Source of the DNA: Myxococcales bacterium
Lineage (GTDB): Bacteria > Myxococcota_A > Polyangia > Haliangiales > Haliangiaceae
NCBI GenBank assembly: GCA_016707895.1
Contig: JADJGV010000019.1
Coordinates: 124,001-188,000 of the forward strand
DNA: 64,000 bases
Direction of reading: 5' to 3'
Shown: in pieces, positions 43,601 to 52,074 of the stretch
Layout of the letters: every line of letters begins with the position of its first letter
How positions within the stretch are numbered: the stretch's first letter is position 1
Position numbers and translations under genes: made by a program
Notes under the pieces: generated by a model
Told to the model about the DNA's origin: nothing
The model's input: only the letters and a program-made list of their open reading frames with translations
Database searches by the model: none

Positions 43601-43846
43601 CGACTGGATGTTGTCGACGCCCGACAGCGACTGGAACGACTCCTCCAGCGGATCGACCAGCTCGCGCTCGACGGTGCCGGGCGACGCGCCGGGGTAGACC
43701 ACGGTCACGGCCACCAGCGGCATCTCGACGTCGGGGAACTCGTCGGTGTCCAGCCGGTTGAGCGCGACGAGGCCGAACACCACCAGCGCGATCATCACGA
43801 CGGTGGTGACGATCGGCTTGCGGATGGCGTAGTCGGAGATCCACAT
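40682..43846 (-). CDS. RND efflux transporter (AcrB/HAE1 family)
   Basis: 1054 aa, standard AcrB size, with the N-terminal MWISDYAIRKPIVTTVVMIALV, two large periplasmic loops and 12 helices. Helix 4 keeps the proton-relay acidic pair (GILIDDAIVVREN), and the helix 10-11 region has GIVAKNAILLIDFA. It pumps hydrophobic or amphiphilic compounds out with the adaptor and TolC-like genes upstream; starts and stops overlap by one base (TGATG). The last 40 residues are a Pro/Ala tail. Substrate unknown; a drug/solvent rather than heavy-metal type is suggested by similarity to HAE1. Confidence 0.93.
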   Translation of the reverse strand: MWISDYAIRKPIVTTVVMIALVVFGLVALNRLDTDEFPDVEMPLVAVTVVYPGASPGTVERELVDPLEESFQSLSGVDNIQSTCVDGYAIIIVFFRFGRNIQEATQDVRDKISEKRADLPTEMEEPILSRFKASDFPIVSLVLASDDLAPVDLTELAEQQIQRELSSIPGVASVSVVGGTKREMTIAVKPHELAATGLGINQVVQAVATQSLAAPVGRLTGPYDERTIRLRGRLETKEDFAQLVLARSGTKVVRLGEVADVAPGAEDQRSAALYDGQGAVAIDVKKASGYSTTDVSAKINARLAELRLELAKSHPGTRLEVVRDSGVRVEASVDDVKSSLIEGALLTILVVFVFLKSWRSTVITGLALPVSVIASFIAVLAFGFTLNVMSLLGLSLAIGILIDDAIVVRENIVRHMERGKDHVQAAKDGTSEIGLAVAATTFSIVVVFVPIAFMGGIAQQWFAPFALTIACSVLVSLFVSFSLDPMLSAVWADPEATGHKKSWLTRQLDYFDRAFVALTRFYKKVIRWALRHRLLMVVIMFFVLVGTAAIPGTGMVGCAFMPVEDRSEFTVQIETPPGSNLDYTRGKVAEAVALVRKHKEVAYTYATVGGQGGTVDSASIYVRLTPKHKRSVHQDVIAQRVRNEIRALSGVTAYISTGGFGPQKQVQIELTGEDTAVLTNLAEQVAARVATVPGAVDVGLSSKGQRPEVEVVLDRELAGALGVSVADVAQALRPAFTGLDVADWIDATGRTRDVVVRLGADWRQRPEDLEALPVVLMSPAGPTTIPLGQIATIKRSLGPALVEHKDGDRVITVGANTEGRPLSAVIGDIEAKLADLRLPPGYERRQGGEAADQQEVFTRIFIALGTAVLLMYFILVIQFGSFLEPLPIMASLPLSLIGVMLAMLVTGSTLNLMSMIGVILLMGIVAKNAILLIDFAKQAEREGLSREEALIEAGGVRLRPIIMTSVAIIAGMLPIAIGSGEGGDFRAPLGRAVIGGVITSTVLTLLVIPTYYDILTRGRDRLLRFLRRTPPPVAVATAAPVEPSPPPPAAPPPA

Positions 43847-45069
43847 CAGCCGTGCTCCGGGGTGGCGGGCTTGGCGGCGGGCGGCGGCGCCGGCGGGGGC
43901 GCGGCCGGCGCGGCGGGCGGGGTCGGCGCGGCGGGCTTGGTCGCCGGCGGCGGGGCGGTCGGCGCGGCGGGCGCGCTGCCGGGCAGCGCCACCTTGGCCC
44001 CCGGCGTGATGCCGCGGGCGGCGCGGGTCAGGAGCACGGTGTCGCCGACGGTCACGCCGCTGGTGATCTCCAGCAGCTCCTGGCGATCGTCGCGCAGGCC
44101 GACCGTCACCGGCAACCGCTCGGCGATGCCGTCCTTGACCCGCATCACCGTCGGCCGATCGGCCGAGGTGTCGACCGCGGCGAACGGCACGACGACCGCG
44201 TCGCGCGACGCGGCGGCGATCCGGCCGTCGGCGTACAGGCCGGCGATCAGCTTGCCGCCGGGGTTGGGCAGATCGACCAGGATCGGCACCTGCCGGGTCA
44301 CCGGGTCGGCGGCCGGCGCGATCCGCGCGATCGTGCCGTCGAAGCTCTGGCCGGGGTAGCCGCGGACGACGAAGCGCACCGGGCGCCCGATCGCCACCAG
44401 CGACAGGTCCTCCGACGACACCGCCGCCGACAGCCGCATCGTCGACGGCACGATCAGGTCGTAGAGCGGCGCGCCGGGCGCGACGATGTCGCCGACCGAC
44501 ACCTGCCGCGCCGCGACCACGCCCGTGATGGGCGCGCGGACGTTGGTGTCGCCGAGCTGGTTCTTGGCGCCGGCGACCATCGCCCGGGCCTGCGACAGCT
44601 GCGCCGAGGCCAGCGCCACCGCCGAGCGGGCCCGCTCGAGCTCGCGGGCGGCCAGCGCGCCGCCCTTGACCAGCGCCTCGGCGCGGTCGGCCTCCTTCTT
44701 GGCCACGTCGTACGCGGCCTGAGCCGAGCCGACGCCGGCCTCGGCCGAGCGCACGCCGTCGCCCAGGGTCTTGGCCTCGATCCGCGCCAGCAGCGCGCCC
44801 TTCTCGACCGGCTCGCCCAGCTCGGGGCCGACCGCGACCACCTGGCCGCCGACCTCGGCCCGCACCACCGCGCGGGCGCGCGCCTCGAGCGTGCCGCTGA
44901 CCCGGGGGCCGGTCTCGAGCGTGGTCTGGCGCACCGCCACCGCGTCCTCGGCGGTGATCGTGATCGCGGCGATCGGCGCGGGCGGCGGCGGCGCCGGCTG
45001 CTTGCACGCGGCGACGGTAGTGACGAGCGCCACGAGCAGCGCGGCGACGAGCGATGGACCGATGCGCAT
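43846..45069 (-). CDS. RND periplasmic adaptor lipoprotein
   Basis: 407 aa. Lipobox VAAC, a lipoyl half-motif (AEVGGQVVAVGPELGEPVEKG), a coiled-coil hairpin (about 100-170), a second lipoyl half (NVRAPITGVVAARQVSVGD), a beta-barrel and a membrane-proximal domain, then a long Ala/Pro tail (about 360-407). It is a MexA/AcrA-type membrane-fusion protein. Coupled by TGATG overlaps to the TolC-like gene before it and the transporter after it. Confidence 0.92.
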   Translation of the reverse strand: MRIGPSLVAALLVALVTTVAACKQPAPPPPAPIAAITITAEDAVAVRQTTLETGPRVSGTLEARARAVVRAEVGGQVVAVGPELGEPVEKGALLARIEAKTLGDGVRSAEAGVGSAQAAYDVAKKEADRAEALVKGGALAARELERARSAVALASAQLSQARAMVAGAKNQLGDTNVRAPITGVVAARQVSVGDIVAPGAPLYDLIVPSTMRLSAAVSSEDLSLVAIGRPVRFVVRGYPGQSFDGTIARIAPAADPVTRQVPILVDLPNPGGKLIAGLYADGRIAAASRDAVVVPFAAVDTSADRPTVMRVKDGIAERLPVTVGLRDDRQELLEITSGVTVGDTVLLTRAARGITPGAKVALPGSAPAAPTAPPPATKPAAPTPPAAPAAPPPAPPPAAKPATPEHG

Positions 45070-46391
45070 CACGGACCTCCAGCGCCGAGCGGCAGCCCGG
45101 CCAGCAGATCGCGCCGCAGCGTGGCGACGCGGACGTCGCGCGCCGAGCGCGCGCGGTTGAGTTCGGCTTGTTCGAGCTGGGTGCGGGCGTCGACCAGCTC
45201 GAGGTGGGTCGACGCGCCCTGGGCGAAGCGCAGCTCGGCGATCGCGAAGGCGCGCTGGGCCTGCTCGACGGTGCGCCGGGCCTGCTCCCAGGTCGCGGTG
45301 GCGGCGGCCAGCTGGGCGTCGACCACCCGGGCGGTGACCGCGACCTGCTCCTTGACGTCGGCCAGCCGGGCCCGGGCCGCGGCGACGTCGCGCTTGGCGG
45401 CGCGCTCGAGCGCGCGCGCGCGGAAGCCGTCGAACAGCGGGACCGAGATGCCGACGCCGACGGTCCAGTTGGTCCGCCAGTCGGTGTTGAACGGGTGGAT
45501 GTCCTCGGGGTAGTCGACCAGCCCGAAGTCGGTGGTGGCCGCGAGCGACGGCATCACCTGGGCGCCGAGCTGACGCAGCGTGGCCTCGCGCAGCTGCACC
45601 GAGTTCTCGGCGGCCGCCACCGCGACCGGCGGCTGATCGGCGGTCAGCGCGGCCTGGCCGCGCGCGATCGCGCTGATCGCCGCGCCGTCGTCGCCCTCGA
45701 GCGGCGTGGCCAGCGCGATCGGCCGATCGAGCGGCGCGTCGATCAGCCGCGCCAGCGTGGCCATCGCGATGTCGCGCTGGGCGCCGAGCTGGATGAGGCC
45801 GGTGGCCTGGTTGTCGCGCGCCACCTGGGACCGCACGACGTCGAACTCGGCGGCGGCCTGGTGGTCGAACGCCAGCTGGGTCTGGGCGAGCGTCTCCTCG
45901 GCCGAGGTCAGCGCGGCCTGGCCGATCTCGACGGCGCGCACCGCGAGCGCCGCGTCCCAGTAGGCCTGCCCGACCGCCAGCACCAGCGCCGTGCGCTGGG
46001 CCGAGATCCCCAGCCGGGTGGCGTCGACGCCGAGCTTGGCGACCGCGACCGCGGTGCGGGTGCGCCCGCCGTCCCACAGCGGCTGCGTGACGTTGAGGCC
46101 GATCCGCCACGAGTTGGCCTGGCCGAACGGCAGGTCGCCGAACACCTCGGCGAACTCCGACAGGATCGTGCGCTGGTACGACGCGGTCGCGGACACCTGC
46201 GGCATCCGCCCGGCGCGCGCCGCCTCGACCCGCGCCGACGCGCCGGCCAGCTCCTCGCGCGCGGCGGCGATCGCCGCGGCGGCCGGCTCGACCCGGCCGA
46301 TGGCCTGATCGATGGTGAGGGTGAGATCGTCGGCAGCGGCGGGGCCCGCGAGGGCCGCGACCGCTACCAGGACAGTGATCGAACGAGCCAT
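45069..46391 (-). CDS. TolC-like outer-membrane efflux protein
   Basis: 440 aa with signal ALAGPAAA and the duplicated outer-membrane efflux protein repeat. Each half has a beta-hairpin entry (WRIGLNVTQPLWDGGRTR; WTVGVGISVPLFDGFRAR) and long helices. It forms the outer-membrane duct for the adaptor and RND pump encoded downstream, as first gene of the three-gene operon. The 197 bp upstream contain no gene; no regulator is adjacent. Confidence 0.93.
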   Translation of the reverse strand: MARSITVLVAVAALAGPAAADDLTLTIDQAIGRVEPAAAAIAAAREELAGASARVEAARAGRMPQVSATASYQRTILSEFAEVFGDLPFGQANSWRIGLNVTQPLWDGGRTRTAVAVAKLGVDATRLGISAQRTALVLAVGQAYWDAALAVRAVEIGQAALTSAEETLAQTQLAFDHQAAAEFDVVRSQVARDNQATGLIQLGAQRDIAMATLARLIDAPLDRPIALATPLEGDDGAAISAIARGQAALTADQPPVAVAAAENSVQLREATLRQLGAQVMPSLAATTDFGLVDYPEDIHPFNTDWRTNWTVGVGISVPLFDGFRARALERAAKRDVAAARARLADVKEQVAVTARVVDAQLAAATATWEQARRTVEQAQRAFAIAELRFAQGASTHLELVDARTQLEQAELNRARSARDVRVATLRRDLLAGLPLGAGGP

Positions 46392-46588
46392 GGTCTCTCC
46401 GCGACGCGCGCCGGGGGGCGCGGCGTGCGCGGAGGCTTAGCAGGATCCGCGCCGTCGCGGAGCGCGCCGCGGATCATGTGGTGTGGGGCCAGGGCGTGGC
46501 GGGATGCGACGGCGCGGGTCAGAACTCCCCACGCCGCGCGGTCGCGCTGCGACGATCACGCCGTCGCACCCGGCGTCGCACGTCGCAG

Positions 46589-47347
46589 CTACCAGGCGAC
46601 GACGTGGTACTCGCTGTCGGGTTCCCAGCAGGTGTCGGTTCCCCGATAGGCGACGAGCAGCACCGCCACCCGGTGCGCGGCGTCGACGTAGGCCTCGCGC
46701 AGCGCGATCGGGTTGTCGCAGAACTCGTCGGCGCCCGCGCCGTCGTAGGGCGCGTACGGCTTGACCAGCCAGCCGTCCATCGTGCGATCGACCACGGGCT
46801 TGCCGCCGTCGGTCACCACCAGGTGCGCCGACGCGTCGAAGGTCACCCCGATCGTGCCCGCGGCGACGCGCCACTGGCTCGAGTCGAGGAAGCCGTCGCC
46901 GTCGGCGGTGACCTCGGCCACGGCGATCGGCGCGAACGCCGCCTTGGCGTGCTGCGCGGCGATCCACGCGTTGGCGCCGTCGAGGTCGGGCGTCGGCGGG
47001 GCCGGCGCCTGCGACTCGTCGCCGACGGCCTGATCGGCGGTGAGCACGACCCGGGTCGCGGTGGCGCGGTCGTCGCGGCCGCGGACCTCCAGCGCCAGGT
47101 TGGGCGCGCCGCGGGCGCCGTCCTCGCCCTGGCGGGCGATCAGCACGCTGCCGCCGTCGGCGGCGAGCGCGGGCGTGCCGGTGACCGTGAAGTCGCCACC
47201 CCAGTCGGTGCCGTCGTCGGTGTGCCAGCCGACCGTCGGCGCCGGGCCGACCGGGCCGCCGCCCGCGGCGCCGTTGCCGATCGCGGTCGGGTGCGAGGCG
47301 CCGCCGCAGGCAGCGGCGAGGAGGAGCGAGCCGAGGGCGATGCGCAT
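46589..47347 (-). CDS. Hypothetical lipoprotein (252 aa)
   Basis: ATG 47347 gives MRIALGSLLLAAACGG, a lipoprotein signal with lipobox AAAC. The mature part is Gly/Asp-rich and beta-like, with a metal-binding-like TADGDGFLDSSQWRV stretch (EF-hand-like D-x-D-G-D) and two cysteines near the C-terminus. No family recognised. A single-gene unit between the RND operon and the metalloprotease lipoprotein. Confidence 0.6.
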   Translation of the reverse strand: MRIALGSLLLAAACGGASHPTAIGNGAAGGGPVGPAPTVGWHTDDGTDWGGDFTVTGTPALAADGGSVLIARQGEDGARGAPNLALEVRGRDDRATATRVVLTADQAVGDESQAPAPPTPDLDGANAWIAAQHAKAAFAPIAVAEVTADGDGFLDSSQWRVAAGTIGVTFDASAHLVVTDGGKPVVDRTMDGWLVKPYAPYDGAGADEFCDNPIALREAYVDAAHRVAVLLVAYRGTDTCWEPDSEYHVVAW

Positions 47348-47426
47348 GGTCGCCAGGGGACCGGGTTTGGCGGCGGGCGTCAAGGACATGCCGATCCAAC
47401 GCGTGATCGGCGTCGCCGATTCACGA

Positions 47427-48692
47427 TCATCGCGGCGTGATCACCAGCGTCGCGGCGTGGCGGTCGTCGGTGCGATCGTCGACGTCGTCGGCGCCCCGCG
47501 GCAGCGCGGTGACGACCAGCGTGCGCGGCCGCGTGAGGTCGATCACCACCGGGCCGGCGCCGACCGCCAGCACGTCGCCATCGCCGGCGGCGCCCGGCAC
47601 GGCCTGCACGACCCAGCGCACGGCGGGATCGGCGCCGCGCAGCTCGACCGCGACCCGCGCGGTCCCGACCGCGGGCGCGGCGACGTCGACGTACGCCGAG
47701 CCGAGCGTCATCGGCGCGAGCGCCACCTGCCCGCCCACCGCGCCGGCCACCGTCGCCAGCCGCGCCGGCGCCGCCATCGCCGCGGCCTCCTCGAGGTGGG
47801 CGCCGTCGGCGCGCGCGCCGGTGTAGACCCGCCAGCGCGCGAACTCGGGCACCGACGCGACGAAGCCGGCGCCGCGCGGCGCGAGCACGAGGTCGAGCGC
47901 GTCCTCGATGTCGGGCTCGGCGCTGCCGAGCGGGCTGCGCAGCCGCCGCCACACCTCGCCGATGAACGCCGCGTCGCCGGCGAAGTAGCGATCGCGGACG
48001 AAGCGCAGGTACAAGGCCGCGCCGTACATGAACCAGGTCTGGTAGCCGTCGTCGCGATCGATCGCCCAGTCGGGGTGGGCCTGGAAGTCGACGATCTGAT
48101 CGAGGTACTGATCGTCGCCGTCGACGACCTCGTCCTCGACGAACACCGCGGTCATCTCGTAGGCGATCGCGGCGTCGTCCCAGTCGTCGGCGGCCTGCAG
48201 CGCGTGGTTGAGCTCGTGGGCGACGGTGGTGTCGAGGATCGGCCCGGCGAACGGCCCGAACGGATCGATCACGACGTAGGCGTACTCGTCGTCGTGGGGC
48301 GTCGCCGGATCCTCGCCGACGACGTCGACGTAGCACTCCTCGATGCCGGCCCACAGGAACACGTCGAGCCGGGCGTCGGGCCCGCACCAGCCGGCGTCGG
48401 GCAGCGGCGGCCGAAACCCCAGCCGGCCGACCTCGACGTCCCACGCCCGCTCGACGTCGGCCAGCACCTCGGCGGCGACCGCGGCCTCGAAGCCGCCGCG
48501 GTAGTGCACCAGCACCGGCAGGCGCGTCGACGGCAGCGCGTCGGGCCAGCGGGCGTAGTCGGTGCACGGATCGGTGTCGGCCGGCAGCGGCGGCAGCGGC
48601 GCGGCGTCGGGGCCGTCGGCGGCGTCGGGGGCGAGGTCCGGTTCGCCGCCGCACGCGGCGAGCACGATCGACACGCAGGCCAGGCGACGCAC
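47427..48692 (-). CDS. Lipoprotein metalloprotease (MXAN_6640-like)
   Basis: 421 aa; lipobox LAAC then an acidic linker. The zinc-protease motif HELNH (His159-Glu160-His163, HExxH) is followed by Glu179 in YEMTAVFVED, a gluzincin-like arrangement. The C-terminal third is a beta-sandwich. Layout matches the myxobacterial family of putative secreted metalloproteases typified by MXAN_6640. It probably cleaves proteins at the cell surface. Starts 52 bp downstream of the methyltransferase stop on the same strand. Confidence 0.75.
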   Translation of the reverse strand: MRRLACVSIVLAACGGEPDLAPDAADGPDAAPLPPLPADTDPCTDYARWPDALPSTRLPVLVHYRGGFEAAVAAEVLADVERAWDVEVGRLGFRPPLPDAGWCGPDARLDVFLWAGIEECYVDVVGEDPATPHDDEYAYVVIDPFGPFAGPILDTTVAHELNHALQAADDWDDAAIAYEMTAVFVEDEVVDGDDQYLDQIVDFQAHPDWAIDRDDGYQTWFMYGAALYLRFVRDRYFAGDAAFIGEVWRRLRSPLGSAEPDIEDALDLVLAPRGAGFVASVPEFARWRVYTGARADGAHLEEAAAMAAPARLATVAGAVGGQVALAPMTLGSAYVDVAAPAVGTARVAVELRGADPAVRWVVQAVPGAAGDGDVLAVGAGPVVIDLTRPRTLVVTALPRGADDVDDRTDDRHAATLVITPR

Positions 48693-48744
48693 CCGCGCAC
48701 CCTACACCCGAGCACATGGTCCGACAAGCGGACCAATCCATCGG

Positions 48745-49869
48745 TCAGCTGCCGGGTTCGTACAGGTAGAAGTAGCCGCGCAGGTTCGAGGACGCCGACA
48801 GCGGCTTCTTCATCTTCCAGCGCGCGCCGAACGCGTACTCGAACTCGGGGTGCGCGCACAGGATGCCGGCGCGGAAGTCGCCGAGGCCGCGCCACCAGTC
48901 GGCCAGCGCGCCGTACAGGAGCCGCGCGTCGGCGACGTCGAGCCGCTCGCCCCACGGCGGGTTGCACAGCACCAGCCCGGCCGGCGGCACCGTCCCGGCG
49001 TCGGCGGCCCAGGCCAGCAGCTTGTCGCGGGTGATCGCCGCGAACTCGCCGCGGTGCATGATCAGGTCGACGCCGGCGCGCCGCGCGTTGTCGCGCGCGG
49101 CCGCCACCACGTCGAGGTCGCGATCGCCGGCGACGATGATCGGCCGGGTCGCGGGCCACAGGGCCGGCGCGTCGCCGTGGACCGGCGCGCCGCGCGCCGC
49201 CAGCGCCGCCTCGATCGCGATCGTGCCGGCGCCGCACATCGGATCGACCAGCAGGTCCTTGCGCGGATCGTAGCGGGCCTCGATCGCCATCACCGCCGCC
49301 AGGTGCTCGCGCAGCGGCGCCTCGCCGGCGTCGCGGCGCCACCCGCGCCGGGTGCGGGTGCCGCGGGTGAGGTCGATCCCGATCAGCACCTGGCCGCGAT
49401 CGTCGAGCCGCGCCACCACCAGCGCGTCGGGGCGCTCGCCGTCGACCGCCAGCGCCACGCCGCGGGCGCGGGCGCCGTCGACGATCGCGTTCTTGACCGT
49501 GCCGACCACCTGGCGCTCGCCGGCGGCGAACTCGGCGACCCGCCGCACCTCGACCGAGATCGTCCGCACCGCGCGATCCCAGCCGCGATCGTCGGCGGCG
49601 ACGTCGGCGGCCAGCTCGTCGTACAGCGGCTCGAGCCGGCGCGCGCTCGACGCGTACAGGTCGCGCACGATCCGGGTCGACGTGCGGTGGTAGGTCAGCG
49701 CCGCGGTGGCCAGCGCCTCGTCCCACGGGTAGGCCAGCTGGCCGGTGCCGTCGCGCTTGGGGGCTGGCGGGCGGGCGCCGACGGTCTTGCCGGCGATCCG
49801 CACCAGCTCGGCCTCCATCGCGCGGTTGGTCTGGGCCGAGCCGACCAGGCGCAGGGTGTCGATTCTCAC
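48745..49869 (-). CDS. RlmL-type THUMP methyltransferase
   Basis: 374 aa. The N-terminal THUMP-like RNA-binding half (about 60-195) contains VVGTVKNAIVDGARARG and GEAPLREHLAAVM, as in RlmL. It is followed by a class I methyltransferase with SAM loop DPMCGAGTIAIEAAL and catalytic motif CNPPWGER (NPPY-type, for N2-guanine or similar). It probably methylates 23S rRNA guanosine or a tRNA. The GTG start overlaps the stop of the MutH-like gene by 4 bases, an unusual pairing. Confidence 0.85.
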   Translation of the reverse strand: MRIDTLRLVGSAQTNRAMEAELVRIAGKTVGARPPAPKRDGTGQLAYPWDEALATAALTYHRTSTRIVRDLYASSARRLEPLYDELAADVAADDRGWDRAVRTISVEVRRVAEFAAGERQVVGTVKNAIVDGARARGVALAVDGERPDALVVARLDDRGQVLIGIDLTRGTRTRRGWRRDAGEAPLREHLAAVMAIEARYDPRKDLLVDPMCGAGTIAIEAALAARGAPVHGDAPALWPATRPIIVAGDRDLDVVAAARDNARRAGVDLIMHRGEFAAITRDKLLAWAADAGTVPPAGLVLCNPPWGERLDVADARLLYGALADWWRGLGDFRAGILCAHPEFEYAFGARWKMKKPLSASSNLRGYFYLYEPGS

Positions 49870-50768
49870 ACGTGGCTCCGAGGTGGTCCGTTGAGGGTGG
49901 CGTACAGGCCGGCGTCGACGAAGAAGCGCTTGTGCAGGTACCAGCCGCGGGCGTCGGTGCCGCGCGGGCCCTTGGGGCGGGTGTGCAGATCGCGGCGCAC
50001 CCAGCGCGCCACGTCGGCGTCCCAGTCCAGCAAGTACCACGACACCAGCGTGGCGCCATCGTCGACCGCGGCCCGACACAGCCACAGCACCCGGGCCAGC
50101 TTGGCCAGCGGCGAAGCGCCCTCCATCCCGATCGCGGGGTCCTCGGTGACCCGCCAGCGGCCGCCGCGATCACGGGCGATCGGCACGGTCTTCAGCTCGA
50201 TCTCGCCGCGCCAGTCGGGCTCGTCGTCGCCGCGCTCGACGACGCCGAGCAGCGCCGCGGCGGCGCGGCCCCACGCGCCCTTGTCGCGGCCGCGGGCCGG
50301 CAGCCGCACGCCGAGCGCGCGATCGGCGGCGGCCAGGAGCTCGTCGACGTCGGCCGGCTCGTCGCCCGGGATCGGCGCGGGCCGCGGCGGCGGCACCGGC
50401 CGCGGCCAGCCCGGCGACGGCGGCGCCAGGCCGCGCGCGGCGGCGACGTGCACCAGCCGCGCGCCGAGCTGCTCGGGGATCGGCTGCAGGCCGGTGCCGA
50501 GCAGCGCCGCGCCGCCGGCCTCGACCTCGGCGCCCCACCGCCACAACCGCGCGCGCAGCGCGCCGGCGTCGCCCTCGGGCGGGCCCAGCCGCAGCGCCGT
50601 CAGCAGGCCGCGCAGCTCGTCGGCGCGCAGGCAGTTGAGCAGCGCCACCAGATCGCCGGCGAACCGCGCCTCGAGCGCCGCGGCCGGGGCGTCGTCGCGC
50701 CGGCCGCCGGCCAGCCGGCGCAGCGCCGGCGGCGGCAGCGCGGCGATCAGGGCGCGGGCGGCGTTCAC
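49866..50768 (-). CDS. MutH/Sau3AI-like endonuclease
   Basis: 300 aa. The C-terminal part matches MutH-type nucleases: DWRGEIELKTVPI (MutH D-x6-ELKTIPV; here one residue shorter), then SPLAKLARVLWL as in MutH (KLKRVLWIP), and a DWDADVARWVRRDL segment. The N-terminal 110 residues are helical with a SAP-like stretch (LRADELRGLLTALRLGPPEG). MutH nicks hemimethylated GATC in Dam-directed repair; Sau3AI cuts GATC. Whether this protein recognises GATC is unknown. GTG 50768 avoids overlap with the divergent gene; ATG 50795 is the alternative. Confidence 0.75.
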   Translation of the reverse strand: MNAARALIAALPPPALRRLAGGRRDDAPAAALEARFAGDLVALLNCLRADELRGLLTALRLGPPEGDAGALRARLWRWGAEVEAGGAALLGTGLQPIPEQLGARLVHVAAARGLAPPSPGWPRPVPPPRPAPIPGDEPADVDELLAAADRALGVRLPARGRDKGAWGRAAAALLGVVERGDDEPDWRGEIELKTVPIARDRGGRWRVTEDPAIGMEGASPLAKLARVLWLCRAAVDDGATLVSWYLLDWDADVARWVRRDLHTRPKGPRGTDARGWYLHKRFFVDAGLYATLNGPPRSHV

Positions 50769-50793
50769 CTGCGTCCGATGGTACCGTCTCGCC

Positions 50794-52074
50794 ATGAACC
50801 GTCGAGCCGTCGGCGCCGCGCTTTGCGCCGCGGCCGCGTTCGTGCTGGTGCTGGCGCTGGTGATGCCGTGGTGGCGGGTGATCGATCGCGACGACGACAC
50901 CGGCGCGCGCGCGACGTTCGGGCTGGCCGGCGGCGAGCAGTGCGTCGGCGCCTCCACGGTGACGTGCAAGGACGTCGCGCTCGACGGCCGCCCCGGCGCG
51001 CGCGACGATCTGTTCGCGTGGGCGGGGCGCGCGACGCTGGCGCTGGCGCTGGTGGCGGCGGCGCTGGCGCTGACCTTGGCCTTCGCCGGCGGCAAGCGCC
51101 GCCCTCCCCTGCGCGCGGCGTGCGCGACCGCGGCGCTGGCGACCGCGGCGGCGGCGGCGGCGACGGTCGCGCTCGAGCGCCTGCCGGCCAGCTACGGCAC
51201 GCCGTCGCTGGGCGCCGGGCTGTGGCTGGCGCTGGCGGGCTGCGCGCTGCTGGCCGCCGGCGCCGCGTGGCCGGTCGGCCCCGGCGACGCGCGGGCGCCG
51301 CTGCGCCGCTGGGGCCTGGCCGCGGCGGTGGCCGCGCTGGTGCTGGTGGCGTGGGCGACGCTGGCGCAGCGCGGCTGGTGGCACGGCGACGTCGAGTTCG
51401 GCGAGCGGTCGCGCTCGCCGCTGGGCTTCGAGGTGTGCGACCTCGGCACCTGCGCGCGGTTCGGCAACGGCGCGGCGGCGCTGCGCTCGCTGTTCCTGCT
51501 GGGGCTGGTCGCGGCCACCGCCGCCGCCACCGCCGCCACCGCCGCCGGCCTGGCGGTGCGCGCGATCGGCGGCGTCGCCGTGCGCGGCTGGGCGATCGCC
51601 ACGCTGACCGCGGCGGGCACCACGCTGGTCGCCGCGATCGCCGCGCTGGCCGCGGTGCCGAGCCGCGACACCCACCTCGGCCTCGGCGCGTGGCTGTTCG
51701 TCGGCGCCACCGCGGCGCTCGCCGGCGTCGCGATCGCCGCGCTGCGCGCGCTGCCCGGCGCCGCTGCGGCCGACGACGACACCGCGCCCGCGCGCTGGGG
51801 CGCGGCCCCGGCCGGCCCCAAGCCCGTGCTGGCTCCGCTGGGCGGCGCCGCGCTGGCGCCGCCGCCCCCGCCGATGGCCGCGCCGCCGATCGGGCCGCCG
51901 GCGATCCCCGCCTACGCACCGGCGCTGTCGCCGCCGCCGCTCCACCGTCCGGCGCTTGCGCCGGCGCCGATGGCGCCGCGCCCCAGCCCGTACTGCCCGA
52001 CCTGCCGGGTGGCGACGCTGTGGCACGCCAAGCGCGGCGCGTGGTGGTGCAGCACCTGCAAGCGGACGCTGTGA
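50794..52074 (+). CDS. Multi-pass membrane protein with C-terminal zinc ribbon
   Basis: 426 aa with about eight Ala/Leu-rich helices in pairs, flanked by a duplicated soluble loop type (residues 30-75 and about 200-235, each with a Cys pair: CVGAS.VTC and CDLGTC). A Pro-rich linker follows, then a terminal zinc ribbon (CPTC...CSTC). The two-fold repeat suggests internal duplication. Function unknown. The stop overlaps the next gene's GTG (GTGA), linking it to the YscJ-like lipoprotein. Confidence 0.6.
   Translation: MNRRAVGAALCAAAAFVLVLALVMPWWRVIDRDDDTGARATFGLAGGEQCVGASTVTCKDVALDGRPGARDDLFAWAGRATLALALVAAALALTLAFAGGKRRPPLRAACATAALATAAAAAATVALERLPASYGTPSLGAGLWLALAGCALLAAGAAWPVGPGDARAPLRRWGLAAAVAALVLVAWATLAQRGWWHGDVEFGERSRSPLGFEVCDLGTCARFGNGAAALRSLFLLGLVAATAAATAATAAGLAVRAIGGVAVRGWAIATLTAAGTTLVAAIAALAAVPSRDTHLGLGAWLFVGATAALAGVAIAALRALPGAAAADDDTAPARWGAAPAGPKPVLAPLGGAALAPPPPPMAAPPIGPPAIPAYAPALSPPPLHRPALAPAPMAPRPSPYCPTCRVATLWHAKRGAWWCSTCKRTL

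Noticed and set aside
41435..44359. 974-codon plus-strand open frame through the RND operon
   Set aside because: The minus strand encodes full AcrB and adaptor motifs; the plus frame is His/Arg/Asp-rich shadow.
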